Below are positions 24,623-34,021 of a DNA stretch of 64,000 nucleotides, in pieces. The position numbers and the translations under genes are program-made. The DNA comes from Niveispirillum fermenti (GTDB taxonomy: Bacteria; Pseudomonadota; Alphaproteobacteria; Azospirillales; Azospirillaceae). Numbering within the stretch: the first letter of the stretch is position 1; the number at the start of each line of letters is the position of its first letter. The DNA lies in contig NZ_JBLTXA010000001.1 of NCBI RefSeq assembly GCF_048066175.1, positions 1 to 64,000 of the forward strand. Reading direction: 5' to 3'. The notes beneath the pieces are model-generated. The model was given only the letters and a program-made list of their open reading frames with translations, was not told the origin of the DNA and did not search any database.

Positions 24623-26704
24623 TTGCGCCCCGCCATCCTGTTCCCCCTTTTCGCGCCCGTGACCAGCCTTCCTGGGCTGGGTCCGCGCCTTGGCAAGCTG
24701 GCCGAGAAGCTGGCCGGCCCGCATGTCGTGGACCTGCTGTGGCACAAGCCGACGGGCATCGTGGACCGAATCCAGGTGCCCGCCATCGCCGAGGCGCCGG
24801 AGGGACGGCACGTCGTGCTGACGGTGCGGGTGGACGGTCACATGCCGCCGCTGGCCCCCAACCGCCCTTATCGCATACGCTGCATCGACCATACGGGATC
24901 GATGGATCTGGTCTATTTCCACATCAAGGGCGACTGGCTGGAAAAGAAGCTGCCCCCGGGCAGCCAGATCATCGTTTCCGGCAAGGCCGAATATTATAAC
25001 AACCATCTCCAGATCGCCCATCCCGACCATGCCGCCCCGGCGGAGGAAGGGGCCCCGCCCTCGTCGACGGAGCCCACATATCCGCTGACGGGCGGCCTGA
25101 ACCCCAAGCCGTTGCGCACGGCCATCCAGGCCGCCCTGGCTCGCGCGCCCGAACTGCCGGAATGGCAGGATGCTGCCTGGCTGAAGCGGCGCGACTGGCC
25201 GGACTGGCATACGGCCCTGACCCGCCTTCACCACCCGGTGGATGAAGGGGACATCAATCCGCTGGGGCCGGTGCGGCAACGCCTGGCCTTCGATGAATTG
25301 CTGGCCAACCAGTTGGCCCTGGTGCTGGTCCGCGCACAGCAGAAAAAGCTGACGGGGCGGGAGACCCAGGGCGACGGGCGCCTGCGCGCTGCCGTCTCCG
25401 CCGCCCTCCCCTATCGCCTGACGGGCGCACAGGAACGGTCGCTGGCGGAGATCCATGCCGACATGGCGTCCAAGTCCCGCATGCTGCGCCTGTTGCAGGG
25501 CGATGTGGGCAGCGGCAAGACCATCGTGGCCCTGATGTGCATGCTGAACGCCGTGGAAACGGGCGCCCAGGCCGCCCTGATGGCACCGACGGAGATCCTG
25601 GCACGCCAGCATGCGGAAACACTGGCACCGCTGTGCGAGGCCGCGGGCGTGCGGCTGGCCGTACTGACCGGCCGCGACAAGGGCAAGGCGCGGGCCGCCC
25701 TGCTGGAAAGGCTGGCGGCGGGGGAGATCGACATCCTGGTCGGCACCCACGCCCTGTTCCAGGAGGAGGTGACCTTCGCCGACCTGGCCATTGCCGTCAT
25801 CGACGAGCAGCACAAGTTCGGCGTGCATCAGCGCCTGCAACTGGCGGCCAAGGGGCGTGGGGTCGACACGCTGGTCATGACGGCCACCCCCATCCCCCGC
25901 ACCCTGACGCTGACCGTCTATGGCGACATGGACGTGTCACGCCTGGACGAGAAGCCGCCGGGACGCCAGCCCGTGAAGACCGTCGTCATGCATGCCGACC
26001 GGCTGGAGGAGGTGGCGGGCAGCCTGTCCCGCGCCATTGCGTCCGGCCAGCGCATCTATTGGGTCTGCCCGCTGGTGGATGAAAGCGAGCAGGTGGACCT
26101 GGCCGCCGCGACGCACCGGCACGCCGCCCTGGCCGAACGGCTGGGGGACAGGGTGGGCCTGATCCATGGCAAGATGAAGGGAACGGACAAGGATGCCGTC
26201 ATGGCCGCCTTTGCCGAAGGGCGGCTGGACGTGCTGGTCGCCACGACCGTGATCGAGGTGGGGGTGAACGTGCCCGAGGCCACGATCATGGTGATCGAAC
26301 ATGCCGAACGGTTCGGGCTGGCCCAGCTTCACCAGTTGCGCGGGCGGGTGGGCCGTGGCACGGGCGCCAGCACCTGCCTGCTGCTCTATTACCAGCCCTT
26401 GGGAGAGGTGGCACGTCAGCGCCTGCAGGTGATGAAGGATACCGAAGATGGATTCATCATCGCCGAAAAGGACCTGGAATTGCGTGGGGCCGGCGAGATG
26501 CTGGGCACCAAGCAATCGGGCATCCCGGAATTCCGGCTGGCCGATCTGGCGGTGCATGGCGAGCTGCTGGCCGTCGCCCGCGACGATGCGCGGCTGATCG
26601 TGGAACGCGACCCGGAACTGGAGACGGAGCGCGGAACGGCACTGCGGACGCTGCTCTATCTGTTCGAGCGGGATGCGGCGATTAGGTACCTGCGGTCGGG
26701 GTGA
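24623..26704 (+). CDS. recG: ATP-dependent DNA helicase RecG
   Basis: 693 aa. RecG regresses forks and migrates Holliday-type branches. An N-terminal wedge/OB domain (residues about 1-160; VTSLPGLGPRLGKL) precedes the helicase core with GDVGSGKT at 293-300, DEQHKFG and the C-terminal TRG region (LRGAGEMLGTKQSG). The start is a TTG at 24623, giving the N-terminus MRPAILFPLFAPVTSLPG usual for alphaproteobacterial RecG. It is divergent from sdhE across 99 bp. Confidence 0.96.
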   Translation: MRPAILFPLFAPVTSLPGLGPRLGKLAEKLAGPHVVDLLWHKPTGIVDRIQVPAIAEAPEGRHVVLTVRVDGHMPPLAPNRPYRIRCIDHTGSMDLVYFHIKGDWLEKKLPPGSQIIVSGKAEYYNNHLQIAHPDHAAPAEEGAPPSSTEPTYPLTGGLNPKPLRTAIQAALARAPELPEWQDAAWLKRRDWPDWHTALTRLHHPVDEGDINPLGPVRQRLAFDELLANQLALVLVRAQQKKLTGRETQGDGRLRAAVSAALPYRLTGAQERSLAEIHADMASKSRMLRLLQGDVGSGKTIVALMCMLNAVETGAQAALMAPTEILARQHAETLAPLCEAAGVRLAVLTGRDKGKARAALLERLAAGEIDILVGTHALFQEEVTFADLAIAVIDEQHKFGVHQRLQLAAKGRGVDTLVMTATPIPRTLTLTVYGDMDVSRLDEKPPGRQPVKTVVMHADRLEEVAGSLSRAIASGQRIYWVCPLVDESEQVDLAAATHRHAALAERLGDRVGLIHGKMKGTDKDAVMAAFAEGRLDVLVATTVIEVGVNVPEATIMVIEHAERFGLAQLHQLRGRVGRGTGASTCLLLYYQPLGEVARQRLQVMKDTEDGFIIAEKDLELRGAGEMLGTKQSGIPEFRLADLAVHGELLAVARDDARLIVERDPELETERGTALRTLLYLFERDAAIRYLRSG

Positions 26705-26752
26705 TCCCCGCCCATGCTTGCCGTCCGGCGGCGGAGGTGGAACATTCCACCC

Positions 26753-28042
26753 ATGACAGACAGAAGGCCCCCCATGCCCCACGCCCCCTCCTGGTATGCC
26801 GACACGGCCCATGCAGCACCCGCCCGCCCCCTGCTGGTCGGCGACACGGTGGCCGATGTCTGCATCGTCGGCGGTGGCTATACGGGGCTGGTGACAGCCA
26901 TTGAGCTGGCGGGCAAGGGGCTGTCCGTCATCGTGCTGGAGGCGGAGACCGTCGGCTGGGGTGCGTCGGGGCGCAATGGCGGGCAGATCGTCACCGGCTT
27001 CAACAAGGGGATGGACCAGATCGAGGGCTGGGTGGGCAAGGACGATGCCCGCCATCTCTGGGACCTGTCGGAAGAGGCCAAGGCCATGCTGTCCGATCTG
27101 GTCGACCGCCATCGGATCGATTGCGACCTGAAATGGGGCTATCTGCTGGCCGCCCTGAAGCCGCGGCACATGACGGGGCTGGCGGAACACAAGGCGGAAC
27201 TGGAGGGGCTCGGCTATCACAGGACGCGCATGGTCGAGCGCGACGAGGTCCGGTCCATGGTGGCCACCGATGCCTATCTGGGCGGGCTGTATGACGAGGG
27301 CAGCGGACAGTTGCATCCGCTGAACTATGCACTGGGCCTGGCCCTGGCAGCGGAGGGGATGGGCGTGCGCATCCATGAACGCAGCCGTGTGGTCCGCGTC
27401 GATACCGGCGACAATCCGCGGGCCTTCACGGCCACAGGCACCGTATCGGCCCGCTTTCTGGTGCTGGCCGGCAATGCCTATCTGGGCGGCCTATGCCGGC
27501 CCATCCGCAGCCGCGTGATGCCGGCAGGCACCTACATCATCGGCACCGAACCGATGGACCCCGACCGGGCCCGGGCCCTCATCCCCTCCGGTATCGCCGT
27601 GGCGGACATCAATTTCGTGCTGAACTATTACCGCCGCAGCCCGGACCACCGGTTCCTGTTCGGCGGCGGCGTCAGTTATTCCGGTTTCGACCAGCCGGGG
27701 CTGAAACAATCGCTGCGCCGGACCATGCTGAAATATTTCCCGCAACTGGCCGATCTCGCCATCGACTATTGCTGGGGCGGGCATGTGGCCATCACCATGA
27801 ACCGCATGCCGCATCTGGGCCGCGTCAGTCCCACCACCTATTTCGCCCAGGGCTATAGCGGGCACGGCGTGGCGCTGACGGCCATCGCCGGCCGGGTGAT
27901 CGCGGAGGCGATTGCGGGCCAGGCGGGACGGCTGGACGTGTTCGCCCGTATCCCCCACCGCCCCTTCCCCGGCCCTGCGGGGCTGAAGATGCCGGCCCTG
28001 GTGCTGGGCATGATGTGGTACCGGCTGCGCGACTTACTATAA
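26753..28042 (+). CDS. FAD-dependent oxidoreductase, PuuB/gamma-glutamylputrescine oxidase-like
   Basis: About 429 aa of the DAO family. The N-terminal SWYADTA motif before the Rossmann GGGYTGL/E motif, then GWGASGRNGGQI and the C-terminal GYSGHGVALTAIAGRVIAEAI, fit the subgroup that includes PuuB, which oxidises gamma-glutamyl-putrescine or similar amines. No other polyamine gene is adjacent, so the substrate is uncertain. ATG 26753 is used; ATG 26774 has a better-placed AAGG and gives MPHAPSWYADTA. A 7-bp inverted repeat (26735-26750) lies just before the first ATG. Confidence 0.85.
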   Translation: MTDRRPPMPHAPSWYADTAHAAPARPLLVGDTVADVCIVGGGYTGLVTAIELAGKGLSVIVLEAETVGWGASGRNGGQIVTGFNKGMDQIEGWVGKDDARHLWDLSEEAKAMLSDLVDRHRIDCDLKWGYLLAALKPRHMTGLAEHKAELEGLGYHRTRMVERDEVRSMVATDAYLGGLYDEGSGQLHPLNYALGLALAAEGMGVRIHERSRVVRVDTGDNPRAFTATGTVSARFLVLAGNAYLGGLCRPIRSRVMPAGTYIIGTEPMDPDRARALIPSGIAVADINFVLNYYRRSPDHRFLFGGGVSYSGFDQPGLKQSLRRTMLKYFPQLADLAIDYCWGGHVAITMNRMPHLGRVSPTTYFAQGYSGHGVALTAIAGRVIAEAIAGQAGRLDVFARIPHRPFPGPAGLKMPALVLGMMWYRLRDLL

Positions 28043-28074
28043 GGCCGACGGCAAAGGCCCCTGGCCCCTGCGGT

Positions 28075-29361
28075 TCAGGGCTTCACCGCCAGCGCGATCC
28101 AGCCGGGCACCGGCTCCCCCCGTTGGGTGCGGGCGCTGAAGGGGGCAAGATGGCGCAATTCCAGCCCGGCATCCGCCACGGCCCGGCGCAGATGCGCCTC
28201 CCCATGGGCGAAGCGCCGCCCCTCATGCAGGATGAAGCCCGGTTCGACCGTCCGCTCGCAGGTGAAGGCGAAATGGCCACCATCGGCCAGGGTCACCGCC
28301 GCCGCCGCCATGACGGGGTTGAGGTCGCCGACATAGACCAGCACATCGGCCGCCACCACCAGATCATGCGCCGCCGGCCGCGCCAGCATGCTGGCCACCA
28401 GATCACCGACCCACAGCGCATCATAGATCTGCCGCGCGCGGGATTTTTCCACCATACGGGGCGACAGGTCGAACCCGGCCAGATGCGCAGCGACCGGGCG
28501 CAGGGCCGCCCCGGCCAGCCCCGTGCCGCATCCAGCGTCCAGCAGCCGCAGCCCCGCGCCGGGACCGATCCCATGGTCCAGCAGCAGGTCGCGCAGCGCA
28601 CCGGGCCCGCCATAGCGAAGCTTTCCGACCAGTTCCTGCTCGAACCGGTCGGCATAACTGTCGAACAGCGCGCGCACGAAGGCCGCGGACAGCGTCGCCG
28701 CGGCCGGGCCGTGGGCCAGTTCGGCCAGCGCCGCGGCGGCACCGCCCGTATCGTCCGGATCGGCCTGCAGGGCCGCGCGCAGCACGGCGGCGGCCTTGCC
28801 CGGCTCGTCCAGTTGCGTCCAAAGGCGGGCCAGAATGACGCGGCCACGCGGCAGCGCGGGATCGGCCGGGTGGGCACGCCGCAGCGCGCCGTCCAGCATT
28901 TCCACGGCGGACAGCCCCTCGTCAGCGGCCAGCATGACCTGTGCCGTATCGATCAATATCTCCAGGTCGTGCCGTGCCAGGAACCGCGCCTCGCGCGCAT
29001 GGGCCAGCGCCGCGTCCCGGTCACCCGCCGCCAGCATCAGGTGGGCCATGTGGCGATGGCCCATCGCATCGTCAGGCCGCGCGTCCAGCAGCAGCCGGCA
29101 CGGCTCCATGGCCTCCCCGTGCCGACCCAGCCCGGCCAGGGCCGCCACCAGGCCCCGCAGGCAGGGCAACCGGTCCGGCTCTTCCGCCAGGGCACCCCGG
29201 AAGGCCTGCGACGCCTCCTCCAGCTTGCCTTTCTCCAGCAGCAGGTCGCCCAGCAAACCCGCCGCCTCCGCCCCGCCGCCCATGGCAAGCAGGATGGCAA
29301 CCGCACCATCAGCGTCCTGACGGTCCAGATGGGCGTAGGCTTGGGTGATCACGTCGGTCAT
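28075..29361 (-). CDS. TPR-containing class I SAM-dependent methyltransferase
   Basis: 428 aa. Residues 1-215 are TPR-like helical repeats (LLGDLLLEKGKLEEASQAFRGAL and similar). The C-terminal half is a class I methyltransferase with motif I LLDAGCGTGLAG near 270 and AADVLVYVGDL as motif II/III. The segment FDSYADRFEQELVGKLRYGGP before motif I is typical of TPR-methyltransferases that modify proteins or small molecules; the substrate is unknown. It converges with the FAD oxidoreductase (32 nt apart). Confidence 0.85.
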   Translation of the reverse strand: MTDVITQAYAHLDRQDADGAVAILLAMGGGAEAAGLLGDLLLEKGKLEEASQAFRGALAEEPDRLPCLRGLVAALAGLGRHGEAMEPCRLLLDARPDDAMGHRHMAHLMLAAGDRDAALAHAREARFLARHDLEILIDTAQVMLAADEGLSAVEMLDGALRRAHPADPALPRGRVILARLWTQLDEPGKAAAVLRAALQADPDDTGGAAAALAELAHGPAAATLSAAFVRALFDSYADRFEQELVGKLRYGGPGALRDLLLDHGIGPGAGLRLLDAGCGTGLAGAALRPVAAHLAGFDLSPRMVEKSRARQIYDALWVGDLVASMLARPAAHDLVVAADVLVYVGDLNPVMAAAAVTLADGGHFAFTCERTVEPGFILHEGRRFAHGEAHLRRAVADAGLELRHLAPFSARTQRGEPVPGWIALAVKP

Positions 29362-29684
29362 GGCGAATCCGGAAAACGCGGGCCGGCCGCTGCCGGGCGG
29401 ATCGCGCTATATCATGCCGGTGAATGGCCGCCAGGGGGTACCGATGGGACAAACCAGCCCTTCTCGTGGGGATATATGCGGCGAATACAGCAAATCCAAT
29501 GATTCCCGGTTGACCCAATGCGTCTAATCTGGAATTGCTATGCGGCCGGTGCATGGTGCCGGTCATGGTTTTCTTCAGGGAGCGGTCACCGCATTTCGTA
29601 ACGGTGGCCTGGGCATGGGTCCCGCGCACAAGCGGGAATTTCGTCGGCGGCATCACCGCCGGGAACGCGACAGGGGGAACGAGG
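29362..29684. other. Intergenic region upstream of the lytic transglycosylase
   Basis: 323 bp between divergent genes. A TTGACC at 29510-29515 could be a -35 box, but I find no convincing -10 at the right distance. Small hairpins are visible at about 29550-29566 and 29617-29632. An in-frame ATG at 29535 would extend the downstream protein by 50 residues through this region, but that part has no coding character. Confidence 0.4.
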
Positions 29685-30356
29685 ATGAAAGAGATGCAGA
29701 TGCGCATGCGACGCGCCGCAGTCCCTTCCATCCGTGACTCCGCCCTGTTCATTGCCTTCTCCTTTGTATTCGCGCTGACCTTTCTCGCCGCGCCCGCTCG
29801 GGCCGCATGCCTTGACCATATCGTGGCCGCGGAAAAGGAATTCAGCATCCCGAAGGGCATCCTGATGGCCGTGTCCCTGGTGGAAAGCGGTTCCGGTGGT
29901 GCTCCCTCCCCCTATGCCATGAATATCCGCGGCCGCACGGTCTCGCCCCGCACGGAAGCGGAGGCTGCAACCTACCTGCGTGACAATCAGGGCAACCTGC
30001 GTGGTGCCGTCTATGCCGGCTGCATGCAGCTTTCGCTGACCCATCACAAGCAGGCCTTCCGTCCGGTCGAAAAGATCGTGAACCCGGAAGCCAATGTCCG
30101 CTATGCCGCCCGGTATCTGGTGACCCTGCGCCGGGAAACCGGAAGCTGGGCCGGGGCCGTCGCCCGCTATAATGGCGCCAGCGGCACGAAGGCGGCCGCC
30201 TATCAGTGCAAGATCAAGCAACAGCTTGTCAGCCTGGGCGCCCAGACCAGTGCCGATCTGGTTGGTGTCCCCGATTGCGCTGGCCAGAAGACGCCGCATG
30301 TCGCCCCCCGCACCCGCCGCGCCTTTGAGAAGCTGGACGATATCCCTGTCGGCTGA
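29685..30356 (+). CDS. Secreted lytic transglycosylase (SLT domain)
   Basis: 223 aa. A signal peptide (residues 1-40, cleaved after APARA) is followed by a single-domain SLT lysozyme-like fold. The catalytic Glu is Glu68 in MAVSLVESGSGG; YAGCMQLSLTHH and ARYNGAS match the later SLT motifs. It cleaves peptidoglycan glycan strands in the periplasm to 1,6-anhydro products, perhaps for assembly of envelope machinery. The ATG at 29685 follows AGGGGGAACGAGG, a strong ribosome site; longer starts are rejected. Confidence 0.9.
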   Translation: MKEMQMRMRRAAVPSIRDSALFIAFSFVFALTFLAAPARAACLDHIVAAEKEFSIPKGILMAVSLVESGSGGAPSPYAMNIRGRTVSPRTEAEAATYLRDNQGNLRGAVYAGCMQLSLTHHKQAFRPVEKIVNPEANVRYAARYLVTLRRETGSWAGAVARYNGASGTKAAAYQCKIKQQLVSLGAQTSADLVGVPDCAGQKTPHVAPRTRRAFEKLDDIPVG

Positions 30357-30613
30357 GCGGCTGTCTTTCTGGTCGCAGCGCCGGTCGTGCCGGGGCCCCG
30401 TCAGCATGGCCAGCCCCTGACCTTCCCGATCATCTGCCACCTGATTATCCAGCAGCCGCTGGTTCTGCCGCCGGTTCGTTTGACGCCCGTGATTTGCCGG
30501 TTCTGCCCGGACTGGCAACCCGGTGCCATGTCTGCCATGTAAAGCCGGGGCTGGTGTCCGCCGCGGGGATCACGCACGAAAGGTGCCGGTCCCCTTCGCC
30601 CGCACCGGAAACC

Positions 30614-31555
30614 ATGTACCGTCTTTCCACCCTGCCCCCTGTCGGCCGCGCCATCCTGACGATGGTGGTGGCGGTGGCGATGTTCAGCACGATGAATGTG
30701 CTGGTGAAATGGCTGGGCTCCTCCTACCCCGTGACACAGGTGATCTTCTTCCGGGCATCGATCGCGCTGGTCGTGATCCTGCCGCTGGTCCATCGCGCGG
30801 GCGGCCTTGCCTCGCTGCGCACCGCGCGGCCCCTGGGGCACCTGGCCCGTTGCCTGATCGGTGTCACCTCCATGGCCTGCGGCTTCACGGCCATTACCTA
30901 TCTGCCGCTGGCCAATGCCGCCGCCTTTGCCTTCACGGCCCCGCTCTGGACAACGCTGCTGGGCCTGCTGATCCTGGGGGAGAGGGTGCGATGGCGGCGG
31001 GCGGTGGCGCTTGTGGTGGGCTTCGCCGGGGTGCTGATCATGCTGCGCCCCGATGCCAACCTGCTGCGCGAGGCGATGGCGGGTGGCCGGGTGGCCGTCG
31101 GCAGCCTGCTGGCTCTGACCTCCGCCGCCCTGGCCGCCTGTGCCATGATCTCCATCCGGCGCCTGTCCGCAACGGAACCCAGCACGACCATCGTCTTCTA
31201 TTTCATGCTGAGCGGCAGCATCATCATGGGACTGGCGTGCCTGCCCGACTTCGTGATGCCGACGCCCACCGATGCCCTGCTTTTCGTCGCGTTGGGCGTC
31301 GTGGGTGGGGTGGGGCAGCTTTTGCTGACCAGCGCCTATCGTGGCGCGCCGGTGGCCGTCATCGCGCCCTTCGACTATACGGCCATGCTGTGGGCCACGG
31401 GCTATGGCTATCTGATCTGGTCGGAGGTGCCCCATCCCATGGTAGCGCTTGGGGCCTTGATCGTGATCGGCAGCGGGGTCTACATCATATGGCGTGAATC
31501 CAAGCTGGGCATGATCCACAAGGCCCAGGCCGCCAGCACCACGAAGAACCTGTAA
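30614..31555 (+). CDS. EamA/DMT-family membrane transporter
   Basis: 313 aa with ten hydrophobic segments in two EamA halves (first half about 10-140 with VLVKWLGSSYPVTQVIFFRA; second about 155-295 ending with IVIGSGVYIIW). The family exports or imports small metabolites such as amino acids, bases or nucleotide-related compounds; specificity cannot be read from sequence. The ATG at 30614 has GGAA just upstream; a longer in-frame start at 30494 adds a Cys-rich, non-hydrophobic leader and is rejected. Its stop is 1 nt before the rlmJ start, so the pair is likely co-transcribed. Confidence 0.85.
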   Translation: MYRLSTLPPVGRAILTMVVAVAMFSTMNVLVKWLGSSYPVTQVIFFRASIALVVILPLVHRAGGLASLRTARPLGHLARCLIGVTSMACGFTAITYLPLANAAAFAFTAPLWTTLLGLLILGERVRWRRAVALVVGFAGVLIMLRPDANLLREAMAGGRVAVGSLLALTSAALAACAMISIRRLSATEPSTTIVFYFMLSGSIIMGLACLPDFVMPTPTDALLFVALGVVGGVGQLLLTSAYRGAPVAVIAPFDYTAMLWATGYGYLIWSEVPHPMVALGALIVIGSGVYIIWRESKLGMIHKAQAASTTKNL

Positions 31556-31556
31556 C

Positions 31557-32429
31557 ATGAACTATCGCCACGTCTTCCACGCCGGCAACGCCGCCGATGT
31601 CATGAAACATGCCGTGCTTGCCTGGCTGCTGGACCGGCTGCGGGCCAAGCCCGCCCCCTTCTTCGTGCTGGATACACATGCCGGCATCGGACGCTATGAT
31701 CTTGACGACCAGGCCGCACGGCGGACAGGGGAGGCGGTGCGCGGTATCCGCCGTGTGCTGTCCCGGCCGGTGGATGGCCTGCCGGACTGCCTGTCGCCCT
31801 ATCTGGAAACGATCCGGTCGCTGAACGCCGAGGGTGGGGATGGCGACCCCATCCGGCATTATCCAGGCTCTCCCTGGCTGGCACGATCGCTGATGCGGCC
31901 GGACGACCGGCTGCTGCTGGCGGAACTGCATGCCGACGATGTGCGCACGCTGCGGGCATTGTTCCAGGGCGACCGGCAGGTAAGCGTCCACCATATGGAT
32001 GGCTGGCTGTCGCTGAAGGCCCACCTGCCACCGCGGGAACGCCGCGGCCTGGTCGTCATCGATCCGCCCTTCGAAGCGCCGGACGAATATGAGCGCATGG
32101 TCGCCGCCCTTGCCATCGCGCACCGCCGCTGGGCCACGGGACAATACCTGCTGTGGTATCCCGTAAAGGACCGCGCCACGGTGTGGCGTTTTCACCAGAT
32201 GCTGGAGGATACGGGCATCCCCCGCATGCTGGCGGCAGAGCTTTGCTGGTCCGACGACGACCGGTCCGACCGGCTGAACGGGTCCGGCCTGATCCTGGTC
32301 AATCCGCCCTGGAAGACGCAAGAGACCCTGTCCACGATGCTGCCCGCCCTGCAAAAGGCATTGGATGCCGGCATCGGCCCCGTCGGCTGCCACTGGATCC
32401 GGGGAGAGGATGGCAGCACCGCTCTTTGA
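31557..32429 (+). CDS. rlmJ: 23S rRNA (adenine(2030)-N6)-methyltransferase RlmJ
   Basis: 290 aa, close to E. coli RlmJ (280). The N-terminus MNYRHVFHAGNAADVMKH is the family hallmark, followed by VLDTHAGIGRYDL for SAM binding and the catalytic DPPF at residues 169-172. It methylates N6 of A2030 in 23S rRNA during ribosome assembly. The start is 1 nt after the transporter stop. Confidence 0.95.
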   Translation: MNYRHVFHAGNAADVMKHAVLAWLLDRLRAKPAPFFVLDTHAGIGRYDLDDQAARRTGEAVRGIRRVLSRPVDGLPDCLSPYLETIRSLNAEGGDGDPIRHYPGSPWLARSLMRPDDRLLLAELHADDVRTLRALFQGDRQVSVHHMDGWLSLKAHLPPRERRGLVVIDPPFEAPDEYERMVAALAIAHRRWATGQYLLWYPVKDRATVWRFHQMLEDTGIPRMLAAELCWSDDDRSDRLNGSGLILVNPPWKTQETLSTMLPALQKALDAGIGPVGCHWIRGEDGSTAL

Positions 32430-32593
32430 TGCGGGTGTGCTTGTTTTCGCGCCTTCATCTTTTGGTCACGCTTGCCATCTTGCAGCGCACACTGGCTTAG
32501 GTCACAGTACGAAAGTGTGATGGCGTATCCGAACGGGCGATAGCCTTTCGTAGGGGCGCGCCGGATGCCGCATCGGGGGACAGGGGGACTGGA

Positions 32594-33346
32594 ATGGTGC
32601 ATATGCCGCGTCGGCCATTCATGGCGGAAATCCAGATGGCCAAGCGAACCGGCAGCGCCCGCAACGGGGCGGAGGTGCGGGACGGCGCCGTGACGGCGGC
32701 CGTTTCATCCGCCGCCCTGCCCCCGCCGCCGCCCGTCATGAATGTCAGCGTGGACAATGCCGAGGTGCTGGCCGCCATTTCCGCCCTGGGGGGAAAGCTG
32801 GACCGCTTCCTGACGGTCGACCACACCCATATCGAACAAATCCAGGTCGAAATCGCCGATATCGCCGGCCGCATCAAGGCGACAAAGGTTGAAATGGCCG
32901 CCCTGCGGCATCCCCTGGCGCACGAGGACACGTTCCAGGAGGCGAGCGAGCAATTGTCAGCCGTGGTGCGCGCCACAGAGGCGGCGACCAACATCATCAT
33001 TTCCGCCGCCGAAGAGGTGGAGGACATCGTCAATGAAGTGCGGTCTCAACTGCCCGAAGGGTATCAGAGCAGCCGGCTGAAAGATTTGAACGACGTCACC
33101 CTGCGCATTTTCGAGGCCTGCAATTTCCAGGATCTGACGGGGCAGCGCATCACCAAGGTGGTACAGGCGCTGGCCTTCATCGAGGAACGGATCGACAGCA
33201 TGATGTCCGTCTGGAACAGCAAGGAATTCGAGGCGCTGCCCCTGCCGCCCAGCATCGCCAAGCATGATGATGGCCTGGCCCTGCACGGGCCGATGGATGG
33301 GCAGGCCAGCGTTTCGCAGGCCGATATCGACGCCCTGTTCGACTGA
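32594..33346 (+). CDS. Second CheZ-like protein phosphatase
   Basis: 250 aa. The catalytic segment EACNFQDLTGQRITKVVQAL carries Asp180 and Gln184 at the CheZ positions, and the C-terminal SQADIDALFD resembles the CheY-binding tail of the operon CheZ (DQAFIDSLFD). The N-terminal 60 residues are different and low complexity. GGGGGA lies just before the ATG. It is a monocistronic gene away from the flagellar operon. It probably dephosphorylates a CheY homologue, perhaps for a second chemosensory or cell-cycle pathway. Confidence 0.88.
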   Translation: MVHMPRRPFMAEIQMAKRTGSARNGAEVRDGAVTAAVSSAALPPPPPVMNVSVDNAEVLAAISALGGKLDRFLTVDHTHIEQIQVEIADIAGRIKATKVEMAALRHPLAHEDTFQEASEQLSAVVRATEAATNIIISAAEEVEDIVNEVRSQLPEGYQSSRLKDLNDVTLRIFEACNFQDLTGQRITKVVQALAFIEERIDSMMSVWNSKEFEALPLPPSIAKHDDGLALHGPMDGQASVSQADIDALFD

Positions 33347-33353
33347 TCCCATA

Positions 33354-33379
33354 TCCGGTGATCGAAGCCGATCACCGGA
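33354..33379. terminator. Hairpin between convergent cheZ-like gene and rcdA
   Basis: An 11-bp perfect stem (33354-33364 with 33369-33379) and a 4-nt loop, 8 nt after the CheZ-like stop. There is no strong T-run, but its position between convergent genes fits a bidirectional terminator. Confidence 0.6.
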
Positions 33380-33426
33380 CCTGTTGTCCGGCACTGCCAT
33401 CCGGCGGCCCGGCAGGGTGGACTGTG

Positions 33427-33828
33427 TCAGGCGACGTTGCGCCGGACCATGTCCTCCAGCCTGGATGTCCGCATGTAAAGCCCATGGCTGCGTTGCAGCA
33501 GCGAGCGCAAGGCGGGCGGCAGGGCCAGATTGTCCGGTCCCGACGGGTCGGAACAGATATGGCCGCCTGACAGGGCGTAATCGTCCCCCACGGCCTGCTC
33601 CTGGGTCAGTTCCCCTGCATGCACGGCTTTCTGGGCCAATATCCACGCCATGACCTGTGTCAGCCGGCTGGTGACCCGCATCGACTCATAAGAGGCCTGA
33701 AGACGAACGGCGGGCGGCAGGCTGCGCTGGTCCGCCGCCTCCTGATAGGCCACGTAGTTGCGGGCCTCCAGCAGCAGGCTCATGGTCTCATCATAGGTTC
33801 TGTTGAAGAAGGCTGTCGGTCCGTTCAC
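33427..33828 (-). CDS. rcdA: DUF1465 protein, RcdA (regulator of CtrA degradation) family
   Basis: 133 aa with the DUF1465 signature AFFNRTYDETMSLLLEARNYV at the N-terminus and QASYESMRVTSRLTQVMAWIL in the middle; all helical. In Caulobacter RcdA is an adaptor that helps ClpXP degrade CtrA and other cell-cycle proteins. The start is a GTG at 33828 with AAGGAG 7 nt upstream; a longer frame to 34128 runs into the Hsp20 leader and is rejected. It is divergent from the Hsp20 gene. Confidence 0.87.
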   Translation of the reverse strand: MNGPTAFFNRTYDETMSLLLEARNYVAYQEAADQRSLPPAVRLQASYESMRVTSRLTQVMAWILAQKAVHAGELTQEQAVGDDYALSGGHICSDPSGPDNLALPPALRSLLQRSHGLYMRTSRLEDMVRRNVA

Positions 33829-33987
33829 CCGCGACTCCTTCCCGGCGCCGGCACGATCGCCTGGATGCGCCTGCGACACCGGCAAAGTGTAAGGGCATTT
33901 GCCGCCGTTTGACAATCGGTGCCGGTCGCCTCCTTGGGGGTGCCCCACCCCTACCAATGTGCAGGGGAACTTTTTGCGTCTCCCCCT

Positions 33988-34016
33988 CTTGAAGGGCGGA
34001 AGCCCGGTTCTTACGT
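33988..34016 (+). promoter_or_regulatory. Candidate heat-shock sigma (RpoH) promoter of the Hsp20 gene
   Basis: CTTGAA at 33988-33993 and CTTACGT at 34010-34016, 16 nt apart, match the alphaproteobacterial RpoH pattern (CTTGAA, then a CYTATNT-like box). Transcription would begin near 34022, giving a leader of about 106 nt before the ATG. Confidence 0.6.
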
Positions 34017-34021
34017 CAATG

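Noticed and set aside
24524..25840. N-terminal extension of sdhE antisense to recG
   Set aside because: SdhE proteins are about 90 residues, and the extension is simply the complement of recG.
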